From NCBI RefSeq assembly GCF_000344685.1, contig NW_006920426.1, positions 340,669 through 374,571 on the forward strand: a stretch of DNA of 33,903 nt. The letters are read 5' to 3'. The translations under genes and the position numbers were made by a program. The notes under the pieces were generated by a model, which saw only the letters and a program-made list of their open reading frames with translations, searched no databases and had not been told where the DNA came from. This document shows positions 10,722 to 20,878 of this stretch, piece by piece. Within the stretch, counting starts at the first letter, position 1. Each line of letters opens with the position of its first letter. The stretch is from Gloeophyllum trabeum ATCC 11539 (Eukaryota > Basidiomycota > Agaricomycetes > Gloeophyllales > Gloeophyllaceae).

Positions 10722-11370
10722 CGATCCTATCCGCTCGGACTTCCGTTCTCCCGCGTTCCTCCTCATATTGTGTGCTGCCCCTGATGTATCACTAGCACTC
10801 TGCCTCTCGATCTTTTGATAGAAGCCTACGTTACTGCGCGTTCATATGTATAGTAAGTCGGAGGCCTTCACGATATACGGGAAACTGAACGCTTGCATTG
10901 ATAATTCAGCCTGAAATTATTCTATACCCCCTTGGTGAATGCAAAGATCGGCCCTTGTCATGCGCTTCGACAAGAGGGTCAACACGTTTTATTATGCTCG
11001 TCTATGCGTGATGACGCACATTGTCTTTGCAGTGGCGTGCTTGCACGACTCGCCGATAACATGCGCAGTCAGTGCAGTCCGACGCCCCATACAAACCAAC
11101 AGAAGTATAAACAGTCATTCGCCTGCCCAGTCTTTCCAGAGTTGCAGCATCAAGCTTACCGAAGTATTCACAAATGGAATACCTGCATACGCCAAATGTT
11201 CATTCGCGTAGATGTAACATTGCACCTGCCACGTCTGGCTCTCTCCGATGGGTGCAACTAGATGCAATCATCACCCACTGGTATGTTAACTAGAGTACAC
11301 TGGCAGACAACGAAGAAACAGCAAAGCCCGTAAAGAAAAAGGACGACCTGCACCGCGAAAGAATGATGGA
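10722..11370. other. Intergenic, convergent 3' flanks
   Basis: Lies between the ends of CET1 (plus) and the SUMO-like-domain gene (minus). Two overlapping plus frames (10932-11261) have no family signature. Nothing further is supported. Confidence 0.5.
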
Positions 11371-13192
11371 TCATAGCCCAACAACATCGATGCAATCGCC
11401 ATCCTCCAAGCCTGCCTCCCCAATCTCGGAGGAAGGATCCATCTTGTCGCCGTCAACCACCAGTGTGGGCATATTGCTCACAGTCTTCTTCTTCCTGCCC
11501 TTACCCTTGGCTCCCTGATACTTCTCTGTGAGCCCCGCAGACTTTAGGAAGGCCTTCACGATCGCAGCACATGTGGTCGTCGGTCGGACAGTGACGGTGA
11601 TCTTGTCAGTGACTGCTGAGCGGAGGACAAGCTTGAACTTGTCCTCGGCTTGAGACTCGGACTCAACCCCGGAGTCTGATTCAGCGTCGGATCCGAATCC
11701 AGCGCTAGGAGAGCGTGTCGGGGGAGGCCACTTGTCATCCTTGTCGGCCCCGGGTGCGCCGATGTCGAGGCGGTGGGTTCTTATGTATTCATATGTCGTC
11801 TTCTCACAGGCAACTAAGGGTGAGTAATGAGCCAAGCCGTGCGAGGCATATTAATGGTGCATATTTACCCAGCTCTGCTTCCGCCCAAATCCCTGAGATA
11901 TGCGGAGTGGACGGCGAGAATACTTGTTTGCCGCTATGTGTGACGATGAGATTATCCACGAGGATACCAGCCTCGTCTGCCGTTTCTTCAAATAGCCGTT
12001 GGAATGTATCGTGCTAACCAGTTGATTATACGATGATCACAACACCAAGTGGGAAACGTGGTACGTACGCGCTTCATCTTGAAAGTCCAGAGTTCGCTTC
12101 GTCCGGCGTCGTCTTCGGGGTGAGGCTGCCATCTCACGCGAATTGTAACCACTTCCGGCCCGCCCCCAAGCTCTTGGTCGATGGAAGCGTCCTTGACGAA
12201 GGACTTCGCCTGGCTCTCGACTTCCCTTGCTATTGCCATGAGCTCCGGATCCAGTGTTACCGTGTCAGCAGAGTCGCCCTCGTCGTCAAATGCCGTTGGT
12301 GACACAGGCCGAGGGCCAATGTCGAGAGCTTGTCTTCATGTATGCGTGAGAATGTCCGGCACACTTACCATCTTTCGAGACACGTACCGCACAAGATTTC
12401 TAGCATTCTGGATCTGGAGAAGGGACAGCGGCGGAGGTGGGGTTATTGACCTGGATCGACTACGCTGTCGCTTCTGGCGTTTCTGAGTTTGACGCTCAGC
12501 TCGCCTCCTCGGGGTCACATTGTCGATGCTTTGCAGGGCGTCTTCGTCGTCGTCATCATCATCGGATGACAGCCTAATCATTCAGGTCAGAGAAGACGGA
12601 CAGTTGAAGGAGACATAACAGAAGAAGGGCATCTACTGCGGGGAGTAAACCCTCGTGCATACATCATGATCACACAACAGCACCGGCATGAGCATCATTC
12701 TACAGCCCAGTTGTGTACGCCGCTAGTGCGCGAGCCTTTCCGGAGTAAGACGGTCGGGGACTTACAAGTTGACTATCTTCGTCCTGGTCCAGCTCGGCAA
12801 TGGCTTATTACTTTGCGATCTCTTCTTCTTCTTCGTCCGTGGCGAGTCATTCACTTCCCATACGTCTCCATCTGTGTCCGCCCCCGAGCTTTGGTCGTCA
12901 AGGGCGGGGGAGCTTCTCTCTTTCTCTGTAGCAATCATATCATATTAGTACAAGCTTGCCGTATCTCGTTCCGAAGACATAACCAACCCTTCACAATTTC
13001 CTCTATCTTCTTCCAACCCGTAACAGAACGATTGCGCATGAAATGTGCGTCTTCATCGTCCACTTCAGTAATAGATGGTTGGGCCGGGGCCTTGGTGGAT
13101 TTAGCGGTGGGGGCAGTTGCAGATGAAGCCTCTTTATTCGAGCTGCCGGACGCGACGCGAGGGCGCGGTCGAGGACGGGGGCGAGTCGACAT
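11371..13192 (-). CDS. Rad60/Esc2/NIP45-like protein with tandem SUMO-like domains, 467 aa
   Basis: Six exons on the minus strand: 13192-12988, 12925-12766, 12573-12388, 12333-12069, 12013-11869, 11813-11371. The disordered N-terminal half opens with an Arg-Pro repeat (MSTRPRPRPRPR) and holds acidic and Lys-rich tracts (SSDDDDDDEDAL; a KRQKRQRSRSRS-type patch). From about residue 240 comes a first ubiquitin-fold (VVTIRVRWQPHP...ELWTFKMKRHDTFQRLFEETA, ending near 333). After an acidic Ser-rich linker, the C-terminal Rad60-type SUMO-like domain spans about 378-467 (FKLVLRSAVTDKITVTV, PTLVVDGDKM, GLEDGDCIDVVGL). Known relatives support SUMO-dependent genome stability with Ubc9 and Smc5/6. The junction after residue 68 could use GTTGGT (chosen, with CTACAG) or GTGAAG with a later AG. 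The second intron is 192 nt, much longer than its neighbours, so that junction is less certain. Confidence 0.86.
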
Positions 13193-13566
13193 GAGAGCAA
13201 GGGGAAAGCCGAATGCGTGGGAATATCCTGAACGCGTCAGTGGCGGGCGCCTGCGTCACATGAGTCGACTGCTACAACTTGCCCCGACAGTGATTCTGAG
13301 TGACAGCAATCGGCGAAACGATAGAGAACTTTCAGAATTCTTCGCGCAGGCAGCCGAGCCCGGAAAGGTAATTATACCCCACTCGGGGCCACAGTGCACC
13401 ACGACTCACCACTCTTGTTGATCAGGACACAGCATTAGCGGAGCAAAATTGGTGATACCCTACTCTAATAAGTAAGCCGCGGAACGGCTGCTGAGTGCAG
13501 AAAATACCAAGCTTCTCTATCGTTTCGCCGATTGCTGGAACACTCCGACTTGCGTTGGTCGCGGCG
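13193..13566. promoter_or_regulatory. Divergent promoter region, 374 bp
   Basis: The start codons of the minus-strand SUMO-like-domain gene (13192) and the plus-strand GCFC/NTR2 gene (13567) face away from each other, so this interval must contain both promoters. The plus frame is open upstream of 13567 to about 13495, but the protein beginning MADAPVVFKRTKSK fits the family start. No specific binding site is claimed. Confidence 0.6.
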
Positions 13567-16416
13567 ATGGCGGACGCCCCAGTAGTATTCAAGCGGACAA
13601 AGTCGAAACATGTCCAGAGGGTCAGAGACACTCCCATTGAAGAGAATGAAGAGAAGACCGAAGGACCCGGCAATACAGAGGATTCTCCCAGTACACTTGC
13701 TATGAAACTGAAGAAGAAAACTCGGGCTAAGCCAAAGTCAAGACTCAGTTTCGGGGGAGCCGACGAGGTGCGGAATGTTAACACCAGAGCTGAGATTTCC
13801 AAGTGTCCCCTCTGACGAATGTTCGACAGGCCGAGGAAGGGGAGGTCTTCCAGATCAAGAAGTCAAACTTGAGCAGTAGGATATCACTAGGAAAGGCTCC
13901 CGGCTCCCCTGGGTACGTGTTATCAGGCGCTTTCATTCTTTGCTAAAGCCCTGACGTCAAGTAGCGTACCCTCGGTCGAGAGTTCCCCTAGAAGCAGTGG
14001 ACCTGTCTACGACCAAGCATATCTTTCACAATTGAAGGCGAGCACGCCGACGTCCCGACCACGACTTGCCGGTGATGAGTCAGTTGACATGTCAATGAGC
14101 GTCGATGGGGACAACTCGATTGCTCTCGCTGCAAGTGACGTATTCGGTAAACTACGGCATGCCTCTCGTCCGTTAATGTACTCATGTTTCATTATTGACC
14201 TGCTCATTTTAGCGGATACCGACACTGCTATTCCTTCTGCATCCTCTATACAGGCAGCTAAAGAGAAACGCGAACGTCTTCGAACGACGGCCCCTGCTGC
14301 AGAGGATTTCATCTCGCTCTCGCTAACGAAGCGCGAGGATAATTACCAAGGTCCGCATCCCGAGAGCCGACTCGTGCGGGAAGAAGACGAGCTAGGTGAA
14401 GCAGAAGAAGGTGAGTTGCGCGTCTCCAAGCCTGCGAAGATAAACAAACTGATGGCTGTTATAGAATTTGCTGAATATACTAGTGCACAAGAACGCATTG
14501 CACTAGGTAAAAAAAGCAAAAAAGTTGAAGCGGCTAAGAAGAGAGAAGAAATGCAAGAGCTGATTGCGGAGGCGTGAGTTGTTCGCCCGACAACGTTCGT
14601 ATAAACTTCACTGACAGCGGCCATTCAGCGAAGAAGTTGACGAAGAGACAATAGAATGGGAGCAGGAGCAACTACGTCGGGGCGGTCATCGGCCCGAAGA
14701 GATATTCCAGCCTGCCAAGGAAGTTTATAAGCCTGCGCCGAGTGCGTTATTTCATATCACAAAACACGTTCATTTACTGACTGCATAAAGTACCGATGGA
14801 GACGCCGATACCAACTTTGGCATCAGCGATAGGACGTCTCACCCAATCTTTGACCGCTTTAACCACGTCACATGCTCAAAATACTTCAACCGTGGAATCC
14901 CTAGCAGAGGAGCGGATTCAGTTGGAAGCTCGGGAAAGGGAGATGCGTGAGATGATTGCTGAAGCCGAAGCCAAGCGAAGCTGGTTCGCAGCATTTAGGG
15001 ATTGGGTGGAAAGCGTTGCCACTTTCTTGGATGAAAAGGTGGATGGCTTAAGTTTCCTGCTTTATTACAAGCCTTTGCTAATTCACCTTCACGCTGATAG
15101 TATCCCGAGTTAGAGAAATTGGAGGATGAACATGTCTCCCTCTTGAGGGAGCGGCACGATATGATTTCGAAACGACGGCGCGACGACGATGCTGATGATC
15201 TCTCACTCTTCCTTGGTACACTGCCGGTCTCCTCCGCGGCTGACGTGGATGAGCTAGGTCGAGCCGTCGAACCCTTGAACGCTGCCTCGAGGAAGGACAG
15301 GCGTGCTGCCAGAATCTCACGACGATCGAATCGGCAGCGGAGGAGCGCCCCCTCAAGTGATGAAGAGGAGGGCTATTCCACAGATTCATCCTTAGCACCG
15401 TCCGATGCTGCAGATTACCAAACGGCAATGGGAGGTTTATCACTAAAGGTGCGCGACGTCTTGGCAGATGTCCAGGCGGATGATTTCAAAGATCCTGGTC
15501 TGGGTCTTGGGAAATGGTTTGGCGAGTGGCGACAGCGATTCGGAGACACTTATACCGGGGCCTGGGGCGGCTTGGGTATGGTTGGGGCGTGGGAATTCTG
15601 GGTGAGGCTCGAGTTGTTGGGTTGGGACCCTCTGGAGGTACGCGGTCAATTCCTTGGGTGCGAGTGCGGTGACTGCGTTCTAAACGCAGCTGTCTGAAGG
15701 ATCACAGAAGCCTCGACAGCTTCGACTGGTATACATCTCTTTACCAGTATTCTCGCCCTCAGGATGAGGACGAGGAGCCCGCACTAGGACCAGATGGGGA
15801 TTTGGTCTCAGCGATGATATCCACCGCTGTGATCCCTCGACTGGTCAAAGTGGTTGTTGGAGGTGCCTTTGATCCCTATTCCGCGAAGCATGTAGGACGG
15901 ATTATAGACCTTGCTGAAGAGGTCGAGGCGTCGATTGAGCCTGACAATCTCAAATTCCAGGTAAGCTGTGATTGCGTAGTGATTTGGACGGTGACTGAAG
16001 TATTATAGACCCTGTTGAAGTCTGTCTTCCAGTTGTTCTCTGGGGCTGTTACGGACATGGAGGCGTTGGTCGCCCCCTATTTGGCACAAAGTGTCCCGCG
16101 CTTCGATCCTGAAGCCATTCCAGCGCGCAGACGTATTTTGGCAAGACAGATGAAGTTGCTCAGGAATATACTGCGGTGGAGGAAATACACTTCTGGTAAA
16201 TTTGGTATTGGTGAGCTGGGAACTCGGCTGGTGCGAGATTCCATGCTGCCTATTGCCGAAAGTGGGTGGGAAGTTGGTGGGGAAGAGGCTGTTCGGAAGG
16301 TAGGTCAATGTCTCGGGCTTCCCTATTGGTATACTGATATATGGTTACAGATCGCGGACATCATGCCGGACGAGTTGTTACCTGCATCTGTCAAGACGCG
16401 TTTGGCCATTTCGTAG
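13567..16416 (+). CDS. GCFC/NTR2-family spliceosome-associated protein (PAXBP1/GCFC2-like), 762 aa
   Basis: Eleven exons: 13567-13767, 13830-13912, 13965-14146, 14213-14410, 14465-14573, 14629-14741, 14791-15038, 15101-15637, 15700-15960, 16009-16299, 16351-16416; introns are 48-66 nt. The N-terminus (VVFKRTKSKHVQR, then KKKTRAKPKSRLSFGG and GEVFQIKKSNLS) matches the NTR2-like region. A charged linker is followed by SLTKRED, IEWEQEQLRRGG, a coiled coil at about 315-405 (EERIQLEAREREMREMIAEA), an acidic Ser patch (SSDEEEGYSTDSS) and the C-terminal GCFC domain (from about 480: WFGEWRQRFGDTYTGAW, WEFWVRLELLGWDPLE, FDWYTSLYQYSRPQDEDEE, SAMISTAVIPRL). Relatives associate with the intron-lariat spliceosome and Prp43-dependent disassembly; here the function is by family. 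A decayed copy of the 3' part lies about 900 bp downstream. Confidence 0.92.
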
Positions 16417-16530
16417 GTCACGGACTATTTTTTGGTATGACACAGCACAGAACCTATCAAACGCGAGAGACGATTGCTATGTATTCTACGCCGTCCCACT
16501 CCGGGAGCCTGCACATTATGTGCCATCGAT

Positions 16531-16575
16531 GGTGACGAGGCAGCCTTCGCGGCTCCTTCCTGCGACCTCGTCACC
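16531..16575. repeat. Inverted repeat, 10-bp perfect arms with inner stem
   Basis: GGTGACGAGG at 16531-16540 pairs with CCTCGTCACC at 16566-16575. Inside the loop, AGCC (16542-16545) and GGCT (16551-16554) can form a second small stem around TTCGC. It lies about 115 bp past the GCFC stop codon, so it could be a transcript 3'-end structure or part of an inserted element. Confidence 0.6.
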
Positions 16576-16778
16576 GCAGGTTGGCTCCCGGAAGAGCGAT
16601 AATGAAGCTAACTGACCCGCACGCGACGTCCGCCGACGGTTCACTCCGCAGTGCGTGGCTCGTTCCGCTGTCAGACATCATGTTCCGACTGCTGCGGGAG
16701 CACCTATATGCGCATGGTCTTGGACAGCACGCTCTGCTTTATCTCTTCCACAACATCTTGAAATATCTGAAGTCCATC

Positions 16779-16816
16779 CTCCTCGAGGATGTTGCAGTTC
16801 CAACATTCTCGAGGAG
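16779..16816. repeat. Near-perfect hairpin, 16-bp arms, 6-nt loop
   Basis: The left arm CTCCTCGAGGATGTTG (16779-16794) and right arm CAACATTCTCGAGGAG (16801-16816) pair at 15 of 16 positions. The remaining position is a G-U wobble in RNA of the plus strand. The loop is CAGTTC. Confidence 0.7.
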
Positions 16817-17320
16817 CCGTGTCCACTAACATTTCGGGATCATTGGAGATGTATGGAGGCTTGATGACCCCTCTATAACGATAGAAGCAGAGTCTAGTTC
16901 CCATTGCGCTGCGGCATGTAGAAATGGAAGGGGGCAGACATCTGCATCGTGACAATTGCAAGGGATGAGCCTAGCATAGTGAAAGGGTGCATGAACGTCG
17001 TAAGTCCTGTATGCGGGTTCGGATTTCCCAGTCAGCTTCCTTACGAGATGGATTAATCGAACTGAAGATCTCGAGGTGCCCTGACATGCAATATGAAGAC
17101 AGGTTTATCGATGTACTAGTACTGTACTTCAAAAGACGTAATGGAGTGGGCAGATTCTCGCGATGCTGGCTTTAGATGCAGCTGGGGAACGACAGTATAA
17201 TCGGTACCCGGGGGAATAATGTATAGAAGAGATTGTTGTATGGACCGTTATAGTCCGACTCGTCGGGGTTGGGACGGACTTTCTCGTATTGATGGACAAC
17301 CTTCTGTGGCCAAGGCATAT

Positions 17321-17784
17321 GCATGGTGGCGGTCCCGCAAACGTGTTCTGTACTGGGTCTTGGGTATTATGGTTGGGCGTGGGAGTCTGGATTGTGGCAG
17401 CGAGCTCGAGCCTGTTTGGCTGCGTTCCGAGGGACCACAGGAGTCTTGACAATGACAGCTTCGATTGGCCATGGTAGACCAAGTATTCACGCCTCAGGAT
17501 GAAGGCGAGCTGCCGAGATTGGAGGAGGGGGGGATTGAGTCTCAGCCGCAATACGCACCACCGTAAGTACTCGAGCTGAGCAAGGACATTGCCGGGCGTT
17601 AATTGGGGTGTGCGAGATTCCATTGTTGCCGACGACCAGGAAGTCAGTGAGGAGGTGGCTGCCTGGGCAAGTACGTGCTATATCCTGGTGCTAGTTGTTG
17701 CTGATATTTTGCCTTTGCAAGGCAGATGTCGATATTATGCCAACTGAGCTATTACCGGCATTTGTTAAGATATGTCTGGCTATT
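17321..17784 (+). pseudogene. Decayed partial duplicate of the 3' half of the GCFC/NTR2 gene
   Basis: DNA from about 17321 tracks exon 8 of the upstream gene, with WWRSRKRVLYWVLGIMVG corresponding to EWRQRFGD...GGLGMVGAW. It then follows exon 9: GACAGCTTCGATTGG against GACAGCTTCGACTGG, and CTCAGGATGAAGGCGAG against CTCAGGATGAGGACGAG. Most of exons 9-10 is then missing, and similarity resumes at GGTGTGCGAGATTCCAT and runs to the stretch encoding DIMP.ELLPA.VK..LAI. Stops and frameshifts interrupt it, so it cannot encode the GCFC domain. The parental intron 8 (15638-15699) is absent at the matching point, while an intron-like GTACGTG...TGCAAG insert remains where parental intron 10 lies. It is therefore a genomic duplicate rather than a clean processed copy, unless introns changed after duplication. 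Confidence 0.82.
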
Positions 17785-18130
17785 ACGACTGTCCTCCCGG
17801 CACTCGCGATTGCTTCCTTCAGCCATTCCTGGGATTAGCGGATTTCCGTGTGCGACATTTCTACTATACATCTTGAAGTCTTCGCTGTTTTCTAAGCGTC
17901 GGTATGGCGTTCCGACATTGGTATTTAAATACTGACTGGGCTTGGTTTGGATAAGAATTCTTGGAGCGATCCCCAAGTCCTATCCGCTCGATCCGAACAT
18001 ATCATCACTCGCATTATGCTCGGCCTGGTCAGCCACCACTGGTCGGATGTATAACATGCGGCGGGACACTGTCGTCCTCCTCGCTCCATACTAGTCGCCA
18101 GATATCCTCCTTCCCTACCTTACCTTCTAA
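17785..18130. promoter_or_regulatory. Upstream region of aquaglyceroporin 1
   Basis: This 346-bp stretch between the end of the decayed GCFC copy and the first aquaporin ATG has a C/T-rich tract just before the start (about 18068-18130), typical of fungal leaders. No individual element can be assigned. Confidence 0.45.
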
Positions 18131-19780
18131 ATGTCTCAGACAGACCTTTCCACACGTTCTCAGACGACCATTGCACCCAGCCATGCCAGTGCAGAGGCTC
18201 CAAAGCCCGATCCCCTACCAGCCCGCCCGGACAACCCTGTTCCTGGACGCGTCTTTGACGCCCCGGGAGAAATCACACTCTGCCCTAACACATGGGCCAA
18301 AGTCCGGTAAGACAATCTTGCAGAGTCACGGTCTCTTGCGCTGAGCGCAGTCAAGAAATTCCATACGCGAACCAGTAGCAGAGTTCCTGGGCACTATGAT
18401 CCTCTGCATATTCGGGAACGGTGTTAACTGTCAGGTAGTCCTGTCCAGCAATACAGATGTAGCGCCTATGCAAAAGGGGGTGAGTAAGCTGAGTCTACGA
18501 TTATCATCACTAGAATGTGCAACTTGCCGTCGACAGGATTATCTGTCTGTCTGTTTCGGATGGGCCACTGGTAAGTCGCAATAAAATGCGCGTTGGCCGT
18601 GTCGGTCACTAACAACCGTTTTAAGGCCTTGCCCTCGCAGTGTGGATATCAGGCGGCGTTTCCGGCGGACATGTCAATCCTGCGGTACGGAATCCGATTG
18701 CCTGTTCAGTGTAATGGATTAACAGACTTCGCCGTAGGTTACGCTCTCGTTGGCTGTGTTCCGCCGGTTCCCGTGGAAGAAGGTGCCTATATACATGTTC
18801 GCGCAGCTGTTGGGCGCTCTGTGCGGAGGAGGTATCGCGTATGGGAATTACTACCATGCCATTGATATATTCGAGGGGGGAAGGCGGACTGTTCCAGGTA
18901 CTGCTGTCCTATTCAGCTCGTACCCGGTAAGTCGTCTGTTGTCCGCTGTAGGTTCAGGACGACACTGAAATCTTTTGACGTAGTTGGACTACCTAACAAA
19001 TGCATCTGCTTTCTTCTCCGAGGTTCGTCATCCACTATCTTGACTGTGAGACGGGTCATAACACTGCGTGTCCTCGAAGTTCTTGGGCGCTGCGATTCTC
19101 ATTATTGTAGTGTTCAGTCTAATGGACGCTACTAACGGCTCTCCCCCCACGGGCATGGTCCCTCTGGCTCTGTTTATAACTCTGCTGGGCATCTCAGCTG
19201 CCTTGGGTATGGAGACAGGTATTGTAGCTCTCGCTCGAGCGCGGCGCTACACGTCTGACGGTCCCTGCCAAAAAGGTTTCTCAATCAACCCCGCCCGCGA
19301 CCTCGGGCCTCGCATCTTCACCGCAATGGTCGGGTACGGACGAGAAGGTGGGTGTCATCCTGTTTACGCTCTCGATCAGCCTACCACGCGCTTACACCTC
19401 CGCTATTATTCCACGACCATCTAGTATTCAATTTCAGGCAGTGAGTATTGATCGCGTCGATCGGTTTTCGATCAAGCTCTTCCGGACCTGGACCATGCTA
19501 AACCCTTGGCACTGCAGCCAGTACTGGATATGGGGCCCCATCCTCGGGGCGTTCTCGGGGGCGCTCGTGGGCGCGCTCGTATACGACGTCTTCATCTTCC
19601 GCGGTGCCGAGAGCATAATCAATACGCCGTGAGTTTCCCCTGCGCTGCGCAATCGGTACGGTACTTACAGACGTACGACGGTCGCGTCATTATTGTTCCA
19701 GGGATGCGGCCGCGAGAGAGCGCAACGCACACGCAAGGCACGAGCAGCGGCCCAATCCCGCTGGCGTTGAAATTGTCTGA
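18131..19780 (+). CDS. Aquaglyceroporin 1 (MIP family), 345 aa
   Basis: Channel for glycerol/water in a cell membrane. Eleven exons: 18131-18306, 18356-18479, 18537-18570, 18626-18684, 18738-18926, 18984-19022, 19080-19218, 19276-19347, 19425-19440, 19518-19628, 19702-19780. Residues 1-60 are a Ser/Pro-rich cytosolic tail. Then come [19 protein letters not shown] (helix 1), GGVSGGHVNPAVT (first NPA, 129-131), FPWKKVPIYMFAQLLGALCGG, a loop with [26 protein letters not shown], and [11 protein letters not shown] (second NPA, 258-260). Asp follows NPAR (D262), the mark of glycerol-conducting members. The last helix is ILGAFSGALVGALVYD. The residues VFNFRH just after the second NPA are carried by a 16-nt exon between two 77-nt introns. 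All structural motifs are intact, so it looks functional. It is about 2.2 kb from a paralog on the same strand. Confidence 0.9.
19425..19440 (+). other. 16-nt microexon of aquaglyceroporin 1
   Basis: TATTCAATTTCAGGCA is bounded by CATCTAG upstream and GTGAGT downstream. It supplies VFNFR plus part of His, matching VFTFR plus Asn in the paralog, where the same residues lie in one uninterrupted exon. Both flanking introns are 77 nt. Confidence 0.8.
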
Positions 19781-20459
19781 GGCGAGAAAGTTCCTCCCGG
19801 TCGACGTTGCGTGGCTCTACATGTAATCTCACTTGTTTCACCGGTCGGTATATTGTTGGGCCTTGTAGACTGACAGGAAATTTTGGATTTATTGCTGCTC
19901 CTGGATGATCTCGCCCGCAGCTTAGCTACTTGTGATGAGAACCCGAAGACCGGCATCCAGGCTAGCGCAAGGCATCTAGGGAATCACGAGGACGGTGGCC
20001 ATACCCTGGAGCTTGTCCTTGAAGTGACGCATTTGACGTATTACAATTGGATCTTCGCTTTCGCCACTCTATAGGGAGTGGATGTCGCACTATCATAGCG
20101 AGCGTTAAGCCTGACCTTCTACTAATGGGGAAATCGACCGCATATTCATACACTAACAGCGGGACCGATTGCACAGCCAACCTGGCCCAAGGATGAGCAC
20201 TTGATCATGAACATCCGTCAGCGAAAAGAAGCATTTTAGCTCAAGATCCATCATCCACAAGGCCAACGAGCCCATGAGCGAGACCACCTTTAACCTGGTC
20301 AGGTGGGTCTGTGCATCAGTGGCGCATCCTGAATCGTCGAACGCAGAGCAAGCAAGGTGTGTCGTATTGTCTTCTGTGGCGGACACGGGGAGCCGTTGGA
20401 CGTATTCGACGCACTGACCCTAGATGGGGATCGTGTCGAGGAATGAAGGGATGGTCGGG

Positions 20460-20760
20460 TCGGAACGTAAATGTTCAGCAAAAATAAGGCAATATGGACA
20501 AGAATAAACGGAGACTGAAAGGCGGTGCTTCATAACGAAAACAAGAAGAGTTCACGAGTGCAAAAATAAGACTGTATCCAGCAAGAAGAGAGTCGCAAGT
20601 GAAGGGGGCCATCATAACGAGCTCGAGGAACTTCATGAACACAGAAATAAGACGGTCTTCAACGAGAATAAAACAGAACTGTACGGTAGTGGGGCCTAAG
20701 CTTCGTATCACAGAAGCAGAAGAGCTTCATGGACACCGACCTGGGGCAGCCGAACATGAA
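20460..20760 (+). repeat. Degenerate ~85-95 bp tandem repeat units
   Basis: A core of the form (G/C)TTCA-n(8-10)-CA(A/G)AAATAAG(A/G)C recurs at about 20475, 20558 and 20643, followed each time by an AGCAAGAA/AACGAGAATAAA-like segment and preceded in two cases by CATAACGA. A fourth, more diverged unit starts with GAGCTTCATGGACACCGAC at about 20722. A related GAAATAAGGC/GAAATAAGTC core reappears near 21275 and 21570. The copies share perhaps two thirds of positions by eye. Confidence 0.5.
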
Positions 20761-20878
20761 GGAATATTGGAGAGCGCCGCCGTCGACGCGCATGGAGGTC
20801 CGGGGCGAGGAGCCGGGAGGTCATTTCATTATCTGCGCGTCCGCGATCGCGTTCGGCGGGCAGAAGTCTGATGCATAG
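20729..20878 (+). CDS. Orphan 49-codon frame, coding-like composition
   Basis: An ATG-led frame (MDTDLGQPNMKEYWRAPP...) ends at TAG and favours G/C at third positions, unlike the AT-richer DNA around it. It could be an exon fragment of a lost gene or chance. No domain is recognised, and no good donor or acceptor joins it to another exon. Its 5' end coincides with the diverged fourth repeat unit, so the repeats may derive from it or overlap it. Confidence 0.2.
   Translation: MDTDLGQPNMKEYWRAPPSTRMEVRGEEPGGHFIICASAIAFGGQKSDA

Larger units (their letters stand above)
16417..17320. other. Spacer with two stem-loop-forming inverted repeats
   Basis: Between the GCFC gene and its decayed copy. It holds two inverted repeats, 16531-16575 and 16779-16816 (listed separately). 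An 82-codon plus frame at 16581-16829 (LYAHGLGQHALLYLFHNILKY) runs through the second hairpin and matches no family I know. The interval may be the junction sequence created by the duplication. Confidence 0.4.

Noticed and set aside
19348..19632. 95-codon plus frame as an independent gene or exon
   Set aside because: Its second half is the last helix of aquaglyceroporin 1, but the first half reads intron sequence; splicing through the 16-nt exon restores the conserved protein.
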